64,000 nt of DNA from Bimuria novae-zelandiae CBS 107.79 (GCA_010015655.1 ML976721.1:1-64000), one strand, 5' to 3'. Numbered from the stretch's first letter, positions 23,791-37,145 are shown. The notes: generated by a model not told the origin, from the letters alone. Program-made: numbers and translations.

Positions 23791-26654
23791 TCTTACCTAA
23801 TTACAATCTTTAATCTTAAATAACTTTTTTAATCCAAAATTCTTATAATACAGATTAAATATAAGCTATAACTATATTAAAAGAGTTATTTTAAGCACGT
23901 ATTCTCTAATATATTATTACCTAAGCGTCCTTTAATATAACTATAGCTTATTTAGTATAATATTAAGAACTTTGTAGAGGTTCTTATTTAGGTTCTCTCT
24001 ATAAACTTTAATAAATAATATTATTATCTAGTCCGCGTAGTAATAGCTATAATTAATATTTATATTAAAGTGGTTCTTAAGCTTCGTGTACGCGGTTAGA
24101 AACGTACTTAACTACTAATTAATAAAGTAGAGGTAATATTTCTTCACGCGGCTATTAAGGATCTATAAAAAAAATTACATAAAACTATCTTGGCTAGATG
24201 TCTACGTAATAGTAGATGCTGTAGAAGATCTTTAGTTTATTATCTAAGAGGTTATATAGCTTTCCCGTGTACTTCTTGTCGCGGTCCTAAATCTTCGCGA
24301 AAATATAAATTTTTACTAAGTCTAGTTTTTTATTATTAAATATAACTAGCGAGATTAATTTATACAGATCTATTTTCCTTAATAGTTTTATTAAAAGAAT
24401 ACTTAGTCCTTTTAGGCGTTGCAGATATACTAGCGTATATTTATAAAACTAGTTAAAGTTATTATAAGTGAAAGGAAGTTACTATATTTAATAGTATTAT
24501 TAATTTAACTACTATAAAAGAGTACTATTAGAACTACCTAGACGTAGAGGACCTAGATAAATAGACTAATAAACTACCTAAAATAATAATACACTAGACA
24601 CCTATATAGATCCTTATAAGCTTAGACTATAAAAAGGGAAAGACCTACTATTATAATAACTTTTTAAGCAACCTAATAGCCTAGACGTACTATTAATAAT
24701 AATACGCTAGTATATAGGCTTTTGCCTCTAAACTTATATTTAAGAACTAAAGGTCTAATAGCCTAGACCCTAAAGCTTGCTTCTAATTGGTTAGACACGA
24801 CGCTAGCCATCTAGATACTAGCACCTAGACTAAGCGAGATAGATAGATCCACGCTGGATAGGGGGGAGAAGACCTTTTCTCCTTATCCAACGTCTTGTAC
24901 CTACACGTAGATACCGAACGAAGCACAATTAACCTAGCTTTCTGAGCCAGGTTCTCTCTGCTCGTTGCTCTCGTGACACTTACACGTAATATAGTCTATA
25001 AACTAACTAAAGTACCTTTAATAGCGCGTCTCCTTAGCTAGTTCGTTTAAAGTTAATAAGCTTTAATTACTACTAAGGATAGTAAATTATAATAATATAT
25101 AATAATATATTTAGTAGTATTAAAATAGCGCTTACACTTACATAATGTGTAAAGTATAGAGAGAAGATTTATAGTTATTTTATAAATAATAAAAAAGCGC
25201 TTTTAATTTTTTTTAAATATACTAATAGGAAGAATTATCTAATAAATAAGCGTAGGCTTAATTATTTTTAGCTTAAAGGTAGTCTTTATATAGGCTATTA
25301 ATATACTTATTAAGTTAACTTATACGTTTTTAGCACTTATAAGACTTTTAACTAATAAGTAATAAGAAATCTACGATTATTATAGCTATCCTTTAAGCGT
25401 TACTAGTATAAGAGCTGGACACTTTACAAGTAGGAAAATTGTCTTAAAAAAGCTTAGGCTCTTCGTGAAAGTCCTTAGCGTCTAGATATTACTAGAACAC
25501 GTCCCTAAGAGAGCGCTCGGCCTTCTAGTGCCAGCTTTAGTGGCGCCTCTAATGGTCTTTAAACTAGGCTAGGCGAAGACGTGAGTGTAGTGCTATTACT
25601 ACTTAATATAGTAAAGGAAACGGCTCTATTACTAGTTTATTAAAGTATATAATAAGCTTTTTAAGGCTGAGTTTTATACTATTTTATTAGTAAATAAGCT
25701 TAAAGTAGATTTTAATACACGGCGCTTAATTAGTAAGCGACTTGTAATGTTATTATAAACAAACTATTATTTACTAAAAAGTACTAAATCCGCTTACACT
25801 AGTAGCACTTTTAAAAGTTTTGTATATTTTATAAAACTTTTAAAGTACTATAATAATAGCCTAAACTGTATCCTGGTTATTATCTAATAAAAAATCTTAT
25901 ATAAAATTAAATATTAGAGATAAAGTGTAGTCTTTACTACTAGTATAATTATTATTAATATTATAATCTAAAACCTCGGGCGCGCGTCTTATATATTATT
26001 AAATTAGCTTTTTAAGCTTTAAGTAGTAGAGTAGTATAAGATAAACGCTATTCTACCTAATACCTCGATTACTAACTAAGTTTAAGGTATTATAAATCTA
26101 GAATTAATTATTCTTTATCACCTCTTATTGTACCTAAAATAATTACTTATAGCGCTTATAGGAGGCGTATACGCTATTTATAAAATTATGTAAATTATTA
26201 ATAACGCTACACTTTTAGTATAGAATAAATTACTTATTAAAAGAAATAAGTAAGTTCTTCTTCCTATTTACTTTCCCCTAATTTATATAAAAAAGCCTTA
26301 ATAATGAAATTAATAATATAGCGTGCGCAGGGTATGCAGTATTTTAAGCTAATATTAATATTTAAATCTTTATTAATATAGTATAGAAACTTTTACCTAT
26401 TATTACTTATATTATTACATATAGAATAATAAATTTTCTCTTTAATTTAATAGTCCTAAATAACGTTAAGGATAACTTAAGCTTATATAGTAGTAGTACA
26501 ATTATTAAATAGTTATGAAAAGGCAATAAGGAAGTTTTAGTATTAGTATTTAGTATTTAGGTTATAAATTTAGTTTATAAGTTATTTTCTTATTACTTTA
26601 ATAGTTACCTTGTTAAGGTAAGCGCTTGCCTAAAAGGGTTACTTACTAATAAAA
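23791..26654. other. RIP-degraded repetitive DNA, family not recognised
   Basis: AT-rich, no open frames. Two less-mutated islands stand out: about 24800-24985 (ending GCTCTCGTGACAC, with GGGGGGAGAAGACC then GGTCTTCTCC-like inverted sequence, resembling an LTR end) and about 25400-25600. I could not find paired ends or target duplications for either. No gene seen. Confidence 0.4.
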
Positions 26655-26859
26655 TGTGAGGCACTTTGTGGCAGACAATTCGGATCAGGGCAAACGTGTG
26701 TATTAGACAAATTCTTAGGGATTTGGGTAAGGAGCTACAGAAGCATATATATACTCCATCACGTGACCTGGCCCAGGGTTGGTCCGGAGGTTACCCGAAG
26801 AAGATCCGGGGGATCTCCGAAGGGGCTTCCTTAGGGCCTGGTCGGGAATGCTCCTGACA
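26655..26859. repeat. solo LTR with 5-bp TSD (taaaa)
   Basis: A 205-bp segment starting TGTGAGGCACTT and ending CTCCTGACA, flanked by TAAAA at 26650-26654 and 26860-26864. The ends form a short imperfect inverted repeat (TGTGAGG/CCTGACA). Composition is ordinary with many CpA/CpG, in sharp contrast to the AT-rich flanks, and it contains a TATA-like run (ATATATATACTCC). The open frame inside it is a chance product. Confidence 0.85.
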
Positions 26860-28203
26860 TAAAATAAGTAATAACTTTAAGAAAGCTTATATTATTTAGT
26901 AACTCTTAAATATTATAACTTAACGTGGTTCACCACCAAGCGGGCCAACCCCACCGAGCGGGCCAACTTTGCTAAATGCAGCCCACCTCTAGCTTATACT
27001 ATAATGCTATCACAACATAACGCGTAACAACCTTATACTAAAAGCGTACTATAGCTTACTATTTAAGCTATAATTAAAGATTGCGATAAGAGTAAAAAAC
27101 GCGTTATTATAGCCTTTAGCGTGCTTTAAATAATAGTATAATAATAACGCTAAGGAGCCCTCTCTTAACGCGATCGCGAGCCTAACTTAAAGAAGCTAAC
27201 TAAGCTAGAGGAGAAGGCTCTAGTCTAACGTATACTTAAGCTTAACTAGCAAGGAATAGGTGCAATAAGGGATATAGTCTAAAATATAGCTAATAATCTA
27301 CTTGCTAAGCGCGGTAGATAGCCTATTAGTAAGTACTAGGTAGACAGGCTTAAGACGCGTACGCTAGAAATTAAGCTTTAAAGAAGCTATCTATATAATT
27401 ATTAGCGAGCCCTAAACGAAGATCTACGTATTATAACGCCCTAGTTTAAGCTAGTTGCTAATACTAAGGCTAAGTACGGTATTGCTAATAACGACACGTA
27501 TAACTTCGACGAGACAGGCTTTATAATAGGGGTAATATAGGGTTAGATAGTCTTTACAGGCTCTAAGAAGCGAAGCAACCTAAAGAAGATTTAACCTAGT
27601 AACTATAAATAGGTTACTAATATCTAAGGTGTTAGCGCTAAAGGCTAGGCTCTACTACCCTTTCTTATCTTCTTTAATAAGGTTCTAATTACGTCCTGGT
27701 TCTATAATCTACCCTAAGACTAGGTTATTAAAGTTAGTCTTAATAGCTAGACGTTAAACAAGCTTAGCCTTACCTAGCTAAGGCACTTTAATACCTATAC
27801 TAAGGCGCGTAGTTTAGGTGCACACTAGCTACTAATTATAGATAGTTACAAGAGCCACTGCTCACACGAATTCTATAAATACTATAAGAAATAGAAGATT
27901 ATTATTCTCTATATACCTCTACACTTATCACACCTCTTATAGCTACTTAATGTAGGTTGTTTTTCGCCTTTAAAGCGGGCGTATAGTAATAAGATTAGTA
28001 GCTTAGCACGGTACGGCACTAAGTAAATTAAGAAGAAGGTCTTTCTACTAGCCTTTAAAATAGCTTTTAAGAAGGTAATAATAAAGGCGAACATTTACGC
28101 AGGCTTTAGAGGCGCTAAATTAGTCCTACACGACCTAAAGGCGGTGTTATTAAAACTTAATATAGTTTTTCGTACGCTAACTCCACCTAACGCAGAGGAT
28201 ACC

Positions 28204-28676
28204 TGTTATGACCACGAACCCCATAAGGATGAAGAAGCCAGACAATTACGCCAAGAGAGTAATTATTGACAAAGTAGTAGAGTTAACGGGACCTAACGGG
28301 GCGCGGGGCAGCTTAGGTTAGCAGTCACGTGATGAAGTCCCGTATAAGCGAGAAGTCCCGCATAAAGTACGGGACTATAGGAAGTCCCACGGACTACCTT
28401 AGAGAAAGACGTCTTGGCGGGACTACAAGGAAGAAGTAGACTGGTATATAATGTAATAGTTCTCCTATATTATTTCTCTCTTTATAGTTAACTTATATAT
28501 CTTCTGTGCGAGTACGTTCTCCTATACAGACTAATAGTTATCTTATTTATTATAAGATTAGATTATCTAGCCGCGCTAAGTGTCGCATTAACTTATACTA
28601 CTAAATAATCCGTGAAGCACCACGATACCTTACCACCCTAACCTAGATTAGAATAAGGTGTAAGAGCCTTATAACA
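28204..28676 (+). repeat. 5' LTR of the nested Gypsy (473 bp)
   Basis: Begins TGTTATGACCACGAACCC and ends CCTTATAACA. It carries several copies of GTCCCG/CGGGAC forming inverted repeats around 28340-28440, probably hairpins in the transcript. It differs from the 3' LTR mainly by C-to-T and G-to-A changes. Confidence 0.93.
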
Positions 28677-28839
28677 CTTTAACTACCCTACGGTACAATA
28701 GCAGGACCTAGTTCGACCACCGCAGCTCCGGCACCTAAGGAAAAGACCCTAAGAGAGATAGTTATTAAATAAGCGGCTTAGATAGCCTAGTTACAGGAAA
28801 TTATTAACCGGATAAGCGAAAAGATAAGCTAATAGGAAA

Positions 28840-29815
28840 ATGCGAAACATTAACTAAAGGTCCTAAAGCCTAAACCCTATTTAGGAAAAGGTCACCCAGG
28901 AATGTTCCTAACCTAGATAGAACTATTTATTTGTTACAACCCAGGAAAGTTTAATATAAAACAAGATAAGATCTTAGTTACCTATATAAACATGCAAGAC
29001 AAGGCAGCCGCGTGGGCTAGACTAATAATTAATAATTTCCTCGAGAATAGCAAATTAGAGGATTATAGTTTAGACGCTACTAAAAACGCCTTTAAGGACT
29101 AAGAGTCTTTTCGCAAGGCCATAAAAGGAATGTTTGGCACTATTAATAAAGGATATTAAGCCGAAATACGCCTCCAGCGCCTACGTCAGGAGAAATTAGC
29201 GGTACTCTATACACTAGAGTTCAAACAGATCATGGCAGAACTTGAAGGATAGGGAGAAGCCCTACTTATAATTACCTACTATAACAGACTAAAAGAATCG
29301 GTTAAAGACAAATTAGTCCACTAAAGAAAAGCAGACGACCTAGAAGAACTTATTAATAATGTAATTAAAGTAGATAATCGCCTGTACGAACGCAAGCTAG
29401 AAAAACAGTATAGTACTAGGCTACTTACTAGAAAAGAGAATTAATCTAGGCCCGCAGGGAGAGACCAGGATAAAGATATTATTATAACTAATAAAGCCTA
29501 ATAGTACAAAAAAAAGAACGGCAAGGGAAAACAGCCGTATAGACTAAAGAAGAGTTACTAGGGTAAGAATGGCATCTCGCAGGAAGAGCGAGAACAGAGG
29601 TTTAAAGATAAAGCCTGCCTCTAATATAGCAAGCTAGGCTACTTCGCTAAAGACTGCAACGATTAGGAGACTAAGGTTAATATAACTAACCTCTTACAAG
29701 TGGCTATAGCCACCCTTACGCTAGTAGAAGCTAACGGAGTGGATCTTACGCAGGAGATCCTGGAGCTAATAGAAGAGGAAGAGGAACGAAAGACCCTTCC
29801 TAAGTACTAGATCTT
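28840..29815 (+). pseudogene. Gag of the nested Gypsy
   Basis: Read through TAG/TAA, it gives the Gag capsid core: HPGMFLT near 28893, DKAAAWARLIINNFLENSK near 28999-29055, and FKQIMAELEGQGEALL-like sequence near 29221-29265. The zinc knuckle region CLQYSKLGYFAKDC at about 29611-29652 has its second Cys and its His changed to Tyr, as G-to-A changes would do. It would package element RNA. Nonfunctional. Confidence 0.8.
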
Positions 29816-30689
29816 CTAAAGACTAGCTAACGACACCTGCTAGATGTGTAGCAGTACGCTACATTAATTGTCTTAGTGTGAGGCAAAAGTGATTGTCTAG
29901 GGGGCACACGCATGGGACGCCTACTGGCTAGCGGAGAAGTTACAAGGGCGCCCAAAACAATACCTACGCCAGATCACGATACAGGAACGACATAAATACG
30001 CCAAATGGTGGCAATTCACGCGTAAAAGATGCCGATAACACTCTAAGGCTAGAGTTAGGGCCTCTTATTTTCTAGGAGGTTTAGAATACTATAGGCTAAA
30101 GCAGAGCTAGTGCAGCGTGCCTAATAATTATTATAAGCACTTTCTAGCCTATTAGGCTAAGCACTATAAATAGAATAGTTAGCATTAATGTTTTGACATT
30201 ACCTATAAGCTATATAGGTAGTAGAAGTTCGAAACAGGCTAGTTCCCTTAGGGCTTAAACCCCCGCGACACTAGCATAATAATAAGGAATACGTAGTCAG
30301 GAAGAAACGCGGACTACTTATTAATAGGGTAAGAATAATATAACCTATAGTGCTTCGCACATCTAAGCCTGCAGGAAGAGGTAGCCTCCTTAGACAGTTA
30401 TCTAGGGCATAATGCATTAGCCCAGAATGAATGCCTTACTCCAAATTGCCCGCAACATGGGAATTAAGGAGTATACAAATTTAATAGAATTAGAGAGACT
30501 TACGCCCTATATTAACAGCAATATAAGTAGCACCGAATTAAGGAAGTCTCTAAGCTATCTAAGGTCTAGGACTAGATTAAGAAAGCCGACGCCGGTTAGC
30601 CTAAAACCTTAGACAAAGGGTTTAATAATTTAAAAAACTAGATCGTTACTAGGTAACAAGCCACACTAGTAATAGTGCGATTATTATGG

Positions 30690-33600
30690 CTTATTAAGTG
30701 GACACTCGCCAAGTTAAGAAGCGCTTAATTAAAGACATTACGGTGCATAGACATCGTGTTATAGTACTAATTAACCTAGGGGCAGACGCGTGTCTGATTA
30801 CCCCGCGAGTGGTTAAGAAGTATAATATGCCATATTGTAATAAGAAAACACTACTATAAATAGGACTCGCGGACAGGACCTAATTATAAGGATACAGTGA
30901 TAGTTAGCTGCGCCTTAAGACGGCGCTGGTATAAGTTAACATAGAAGGCCTAGAGAGCCAACACGTCTTTACTATCGCGGAGATAGGAGACATCAAAGCC
31001 ATCGTTAGATACAAATGGCTAGAACAACATAATCCACGAATAGACTAGATTAAACGAACAATCCTTCTCCGGGACCCACTAGCGAAGGCTTAGGCGAGCC
31101 CTAGTAGGAGGGAAACTCCCCAACCTTAGGCGAGAAAAAGGAGTCGACTATCTAGGATATAAGAAATATTAGTATGTAAGATAGACAGGATCTTAAAGTA
31201 ATACCTAGGGCAGGTGCACTATATATAAGTCCAGGAGACTAAGATAGTCCTAGACAACCCTAGTCTACCAGAAGAATACAAGGAATTCGCAGACCTGTTT
31301 AAGGAATACGACAAGACTATCCTACCTAAACACAAGGAGTAGGATCACGAGATACCACTAGTAGAGGAAGCTAAGCTATAGCCAGAATACCTAAGGCCCC
31401 TCACCTATAAATAAGAAAAAGAGTTAAAAGAGCTAATATAGAAGAATCTACGCTTAGGGAAATAGCGGCCTAGTTAGAGTCCTGTGGCCTTCCCTATACT
31501 CTTTATTCGCAAAAAAGACGGTAGGCTGCGACTCTATGTAGATTACAGATAGCTAAACGCCGTGACAATTAAGAATCGCTACCCGTTACTACTAATAACG
31601 AAGCTCATAGATAGACTCCGAGGAGCTAAATACTTCACGAAATTCGACGTCTAGGATAAATTCTATAGAATTTAAATTGCGAAAGGGCACAAGTGGAAAA
31701 CGGCGTTCCGCACACGATATAGCCTTTTCGAGTACACAGTTATGCCTATAGGGCTAACCAACGCACTAGCAACCTTCTAGGAGTTAATAAATTAAGTACT
31801 ATATAAATACTTAGACGTATTCTGCACGGCGTACCTCGACGATATCTTAATATACTTACACGGAACCTTGGAAGAGCACAAAGGACATGTACGCAAAGTA
31901 CTATAGAAGTTATAAGAGTATTAATTACTCCTACACCCTAAGAAGTACAAGTTCTATGTCACTACGACAGAATATTTAGGATTTGTAATATCCCAAGAAG
32001 GTGTTAAGATGGACCCAAAGAAGATCACAATAATAGAAGAATAGCCACTATTATAATTAGTAAAAGATATCTAGTCTTTTTTAGGCTTTACTAACTTCTA
32101 TCGCAAATTTATTAGGAACTACTTAAAGACAACCGCTCCGTTAACGGAACTTATAAAGATAGGGAAATAGCAACCTCTGTAAAAAGTAAAAATAGCGGCT
32201 TTCGAGTAGCTTAAACGCCTATTCCTAATAGCACCCCTACTACAGATGTACGACCCAGAGCGGCAATATTACATCTACACGAATGCATTGGACTATGCGC
32301 TGGGGGCCGTATTATTATAAGAGTGCAACAACAGTAAATAGAGACCCGTCTTCTATCACGCACGCAAGCTCTCAGGAGTAGAACTAAATTATAAGATTTA
32401 TAACAAGGAGTTACTCGCAATTATTAACTATTTTAAGTAATAAAAAGCGTAGCTTAAAGGAGTAAAGCACTAGACAGAGGTCTTTTTAGATTACCTTAAC
32501 CTTACGCGCTTCACAACCACAAAGAAGCTTAATTAATAATAGGCTAGATAGTTAGAATAGATAGCGGAATTTAACTTCCGCATTACCCATTTACCTGGCA
32601 ACTTAAACGCCATAGTAGACGCACTTAGCAGGCGTTTAGATCTCGTAGAAAAAGATAATAAAAGTAACTATATTATAATCCTAGCCTACGCGAAGGACGG
32701 AACCCTTTGCTATAATAAGATATAACTTACGCTAGCACTAGAAGCACGGCGCGCGGATCTTACCTATTATAGGCTAATTATAAAAGAGATATAGGATTAT
32801 AATAGGCTTAAGGATAAGGATTACTAAGCGTATAATTTCTACTAAACCACAAAATTAATGGCACGGGACTATTAAAACTATATCTAAATTAGCGAGTAGA
32901 TAGCTCCGCTGCTAATTAAAAAACTACACAAAAATAAGAATTAGGGACACCTAGGGATCGCCAAAACAACGCGTCGAATCGCGAACAAATATGCCATCCC
33001 TAGGCTACGCTAGGCGGTACAGAAGGTTTTAGGCAACTATTTAGCCTATTATAAGAACAAGCCTAAGAGACATAAGCCCTATAGCCTCTTATAACCACTA
33101 CAGCCACCCTTAAGACTATAATTAAGCGTAATCATAGACTTTATCGTGAAGCTACTAGCATTACTAGCACTAAGGAACAAGAATCCCTACGACTTAATCT
33201 TAGTTATAATCTGTTGACTTACTAAGGAGTCAAGGTTTGTGCTAATTAGGGAAGCTATGTCAGCAGAAGAACTAGCCTATATAGTGGAACAAGAACTAAT
33301 ATTACAGGTTAGACGACCTAACGAGTTTATTATAAATAGGGCTAAGATATTTACATCGTTATACTAGACCACGTTTATAGCTAAATTAGGGATTAAGCAC
33401 AAGCTTACGACGAGCTTCTACCCTAAAATAGATAGCTAAACTAAGCGAATAAACTAAACGTTAGAATAGTATCTCCAGATGTATGTAAATAAGCTTTAAG
33501 ATAACTAGGTTAAGCTATTGCCAACGGCCTAGCTGGCATACAATAGCGCAAGATCGGCGACTACGGGGTACTCGCCATATTACGCCAACCATGGATGTGA

Positions 33601-34190
33601 GCCAACAACTCACCGGGATCTATTAGACATCCAGAGTATTGCGAAGAACGCAGCCAATAAGGCCAAACTTATACAGGACCTATATAAAACACTACACGAG
33701 AACATCGCGCGACGTAATAAACAAATAGCGCGATAAGTAAATAAGAAAAGGATTATAAGACTAACCTTTAAAGAAGGGGATAGAGTCCTCCTCTCGCGAA
33801 AAAATCTTAAGATAATAAGGCTAAGTAAAAAACTAAATAACCTTTAAAAGGGACTATTCGAAATCCAAGAGGTTAGGGGACCAGTTAATTTTAAACTATA
33901 GCTACCTATAAATACACGGATCTACCCGGTCTTCCATAAGTTATTATTAGAACTAGCACTACTAGACGCCGAACTAGAAACCTAGCTTAAACTCGAAGAT
34001 AAGGAGTACGAGGTCGAAGCTATTAGAGACCTATAAGAAATTAGGCGTTAGTACAAGTATCTAGTAAAGTAGGAAGGATGGCTAGAGAACTATAATACGT
34101 AGGAACTAGTATAAAACCTCACGAACTACAAGACAGCGCTAGAGAGGTTCTATAAGGAATATCTAAAGGCGCCGCGACCAGATTAGTAAG
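30690..34190 (+). pseudogene. Pol of the nested Gypsy (PR-RT-RNaseH-INT-chromodomain)
   Basis: Domains in order: a retropepsin-like block VIVLINLGADACLITPRVV (30761 onward, active Asp of DSGAD altered to Asn); reverse transcriptase with FIRKKDGRLRLYVDYRQLN (31504-31560), [20 protein letters not shown] and the active-site AYLDDILIY (31829-31855); RNase H (YIYTNALDYALGAVLLQ, about 32270-32320); integrase with HKNKNQGHLGIAKT and EFIINRAKIFTSLY (33319-33360); and a C-terminal chromodomain (EYEVEAIRDL... GWLENYNTQE, about 34008-34110). Chromodomains direct such elements to heterochromatin. Dozens of nonsense codons make it dead. Confidence 0.85.
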
Positions 34191-34876
34191 GAACTTAAAA
34201 AAGTCAAAGGACACAAAAGGATTAAAAGGAATAAATAAATTAGCCTAAGTTAGCCCGTAGAGGTGTATGTGGCAACGGTTCGCGACTATTAGTGGCAGCT
34301 ATACCCTTCGGATCCCCCAGTTTTTCTAAAGCCTTAATTATATTAGCGACACGGAGATTGTGCTAAGTAAAGGCGTGCTCCTTCTCTTCTACCTCCGCCA
34401 GCTTACGCCGAAGACAAGCGGTTGCTAAAGCCAAGCGAGCAGACTCCTCTATAGCAAGGGCCTAGCGCTCTTTAGCTATAAGTAATTCTAAACGCTTTTC
34501 GCGCTTCTCCTTTTAAACACGCTCCTAATCCTTCTTAGGAATCCATAGACTACACTTAGCATAGGCTACAAGATAGCCCGCACACTGCCTAGAGGTAGCG
34601 TTAATAAAACACTATAACTTCTTCTTCTAATAACGCTTATAACTAGACGCTATCTCTAGGCCCTAAGCTTTCACCTTTTACGCATAAGCGCGACGAGTCG
34701 TAAAGGACAAATAGGGGGCTTTTAGTATAGTTAGTAAGGTAAGGGAAATTAAGAGGAGGCTATAATTTGCCTTAGGACGCGGGGATGCGCACCTTTATAA
34801 TAACTAGTACTAACGCGCTAATAGTATAGTATAGTAAAGCAAGATATTAAGATAATAACCTTAAGAAGGGGGATAG

Positions 34877-35349
34877 TGTTACGACCACGAACCCTACAAG
34901 GATAAAAAAGCTAGATAATTACGCTAAGAGAGTAATTATTAATAAAGTAGTAGAGTTAATAGGACCTAACGGGGCGCGGGGTAGCTTAGGTTAGTAGTTA
35001 CGTAATAAAGTCCCGTATAAGCGAGAAGTCCCGCATAAAGTACGGGACTATAGGAAGTCCCACGGACTACCTCAAAGAAAGACGTCTTGGCGGGACTACA
35101 AGGAAGAAGTAGACTAGTATATAGTATAATAGTTCTCCTATATTGTTTCTCTCTTCGTAGTTAACTTATATATCTTCTGTGCGAGTACGTTCTCCTATAT
35201 AGACTAATAGTTATCTTATTCGTTATAAGATTAGATTGTCTAGCCGCGCTAAGTATCGCATCAACTTGTACTACTAAATAATCCGTAAAGCACCACGATA
35301 CCTTACCGCCCTAACCCGGATCGGAACAAGGTGTGAGAGCCTCATAACA
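34877..35349 (+). repeat. 3' LTR of the nested Gypsy (473 bp)
   Basis: Begins TGTTACGACCACGAACCC and ends CCTCATAACA; same length as the 5' copy. Positions that differ from the 5' copy are nearly all transitions, so divergence here reflects RIP rather than age. Confidence 0.93.
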
Positions 35350-35922
35350 ATACCTTATAGGAATTAAAAACACTAAGTAACCTCCGCGAAATAGAGGCTT
35401 AGTTAACGCTAGTTCGTAAGCGTGTATAGAAGTACAGAGATTTACTAGTTTCTCCGCTTCTTAGAGCTGTTAAGCAGCTTAACAAAGGTGTTGCATTAAT
35501 AGGGCACGAAATAGTATTAATATAATAAGAAATAGTAGGGCTTCGCAAGGTAGTAGAGATAGTAATAAAAGTAAAAAGTTAAAAGAGGAAGTATATTTAG
35601 GTAGCTAAAATACTTATAGTAAAAGAGGTAGTTAATTTAATAGCTGAAAAGGATAGTAGTGGGCAAAAGGAGGGTGAAGAGTCTGCAAAGAGGGTGCGTG
35701 GGCAGAGGCGCTGCGAACGTTGCGGCGAAGCTGGCCACAACGCTCGCACCTGCGCAGTAGAAATTGTAGATGCATCTAATAGCAATAAGTCTAAATAGTA
35801 TTTCTATATTCTGCGAATTATAGTAAATTATAGTGGTGTTATAGGAGGCGCTTCGCAATAGACTAACTTTTAAAAAGTGGCCCGCTCGGTGGGGTTGGCC
35901 CGCTCGGTGGTGAACCACGTTA

Positions 35923-36697
35923 TACTGAACTTACTTTTTACGCCTTTTAGGAGCTCCCTTAACTCTCCTAAACAATTCTCTAGTAATAATAGTACGTATA
36001 ATAATACTATATTATAGTAATTAAGCAGCGCGTATAATAGGGCAACGTAGTTCTATATTATAACACCTCTAGTGGCGAGAGAAGCTGCTATAAAATAGCT
36101 AAAATTATAGAGTATTACTTAATTAATATACGTCTATTAAAACTCTCTCTCTTACCAGAGTGTAAAAAAACAACACTAGATCTAGCTCTTACTACTCCTT
36201 TAGTAACTTCTTATAAATTAGTAGGCGTAACGGCTTTAATAATAGGTTGTAGGTTAGTTTTTAGATCCTCTTTATTTTTTTATATAATGTTTAATATGTG
36301 CGGTACTATTAACTATAAAATAATAGTTTAATTTCCCTAAAAAGTAGTAAGTTTTGTATAAAAATATTATGTATTAAGTTATATTATCTTATTAGTACTT
36401 TACCCCTGCGCTAAAGTTTTATATAAAGCTAATACTTTACTTACTTTTAATCTATAACTTATACCTTACTTTATTCTTAATTTAACTACTTGGAAGTAGC
36501 TGCTAACTATGCTAGAGGTTATCTAATTAATATTAAATTAAAGGCTAATATTAAGCTTACTATACTTATAAGGGCGCTAGGTAAAGGCTAAAGACAAGAG
36601 TAAGACTAAAGGTAAAAGTAAAAATAAAAGTAACGCATTACTCCTAGTAATAAATATTCTTTTAAAGGCGATAGTAGAGTAAGGCTCGAAGCTTAGC
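35923..36697. other. AT-rich repetitive DNA, not recognised
   Basis: A 0.78-kb segment between the DNA transposon and the LTR at 36698. One stretch near 36580-36640 reads as a Lys-rich tail, suggesting the end of some element's Gag or Pol. No ends found. Confidence 0.35.
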
Positions 36698-37145
36698 TGT
36701 TATAAGGGCCGTACGTACCTAAGCCTGTTCCGGGTTAGGGAAGGATAGGTCAAGGGTATAGCGCCTACAGATATTTAGTAGTTAAGTGCTAAGGATAATA
36801 ATATAATTAATTATAGATAATTTAATTTTATAACGAACTATAAAATAACTAACTAAGAGATTTACTAATCTATTATAGGAGATGTACTTGTAGTGTTAAT
36901 AGGTTAACTATAAGGAATAGGAAAAGTATAAAAAGATTATTAAATTATATACTATATATCTTTGTCTTTACTATTATTAGAATTAATATTATAGTCCTGC
37001 TAAGGTCCTGTTCCTAGAGGTAGTCTCTAGGACTTACTACAGTCCTGACCCTTATGTGGGACTTCTCGCTTATACAGGACTATATTACGTAATTACTAAC
37101 CGAAGCTACCCCGCGCCTTTATATATTCCTTTAATATAATTATTT

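Larger units (their letters stand above)
28204..35349 (+). mobile_element. Gypsy-type chromovirus, full length, RIP-degraded
   Basis: A 7146-bp element with two 473-bp LTRs and the 5-bp TSD ATACC (28199-28203 and 35350-35354). Plus-strand order: Gag, protease, reverse transcriptase, RNase H, integrase, chromodomain. A polypurine tract (AAGAAGGGGGA) precedes the 3' LTR. It sits inside the transposase of the element at 26923-35920, so it is the younger of the two. Stops coincide with expected Gln or Trp throughout, so the protein order remains readable. Confidence 0.93.
27060..35798 (+). pseudogene. Fot1-type transposase in two halves around the Gypsy
   Basis: The first half (about 27060-28203) contains the first catalytic block DTYNFDETGF (27501-27530), then LLIIDSYKSHCSHEF (about 27834-27878) and LLNVGCFSPLKRAY (about 27943-27990); the third Asp reads Asn. 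The frame ends at TPPNAED where the Gypsy begins. The second half (35355-35798) resumes and reaches a C-terminal zinc knuckle CERCGEAGHNARTC at 35712-35753. The second half is much less mutated near its 3' end. Many Gln/Trp stops mark RIP. Confidence 0.8.
26923..35920 (+). mobile_element. Fot1/pogo-type transposon split by a Gypsy insertion
   Basis: The left end ACGTGGTTCACCACCAAGCG and its reverse complement at 35900-35920 form the inverted repeat; TA flanks at 26921-26922 and 35921-35922. Removing the Gypsy at 28204-35349 and one TSD copy leaves about 1.85 kb, the normal size for such elements here. The terminus holds CCACCAAGCGGGCCAAC and CCACCGAGCGGGCCAAC (26933 and 26951, 18-bp period), mirrored at the right end. 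Confidence 0.9.

Noticed and set aside
24800..24985. Solo LTR ending CGTGACA
   Set aside because: The right end looks LTR-like but I could not find a left end with a matching target duplication, so it is noted only within the unclassified block.
26666..26857. 63-codon frame in an AT-rich desert
   Set aside because: It lies wholly inside the solo LTR 26655-26859 and has no protein features.
28204..35349. TAG/TAA as reassigned Gln codons (alternative genetic code)
   Set aside because: Stops also replace Trp, catalytic Asp become Asn and Cys/His become Tyr in the same elements, and the intact housekeeping genes nearby use TAA/TGA stops normally. RIP explains all of these.
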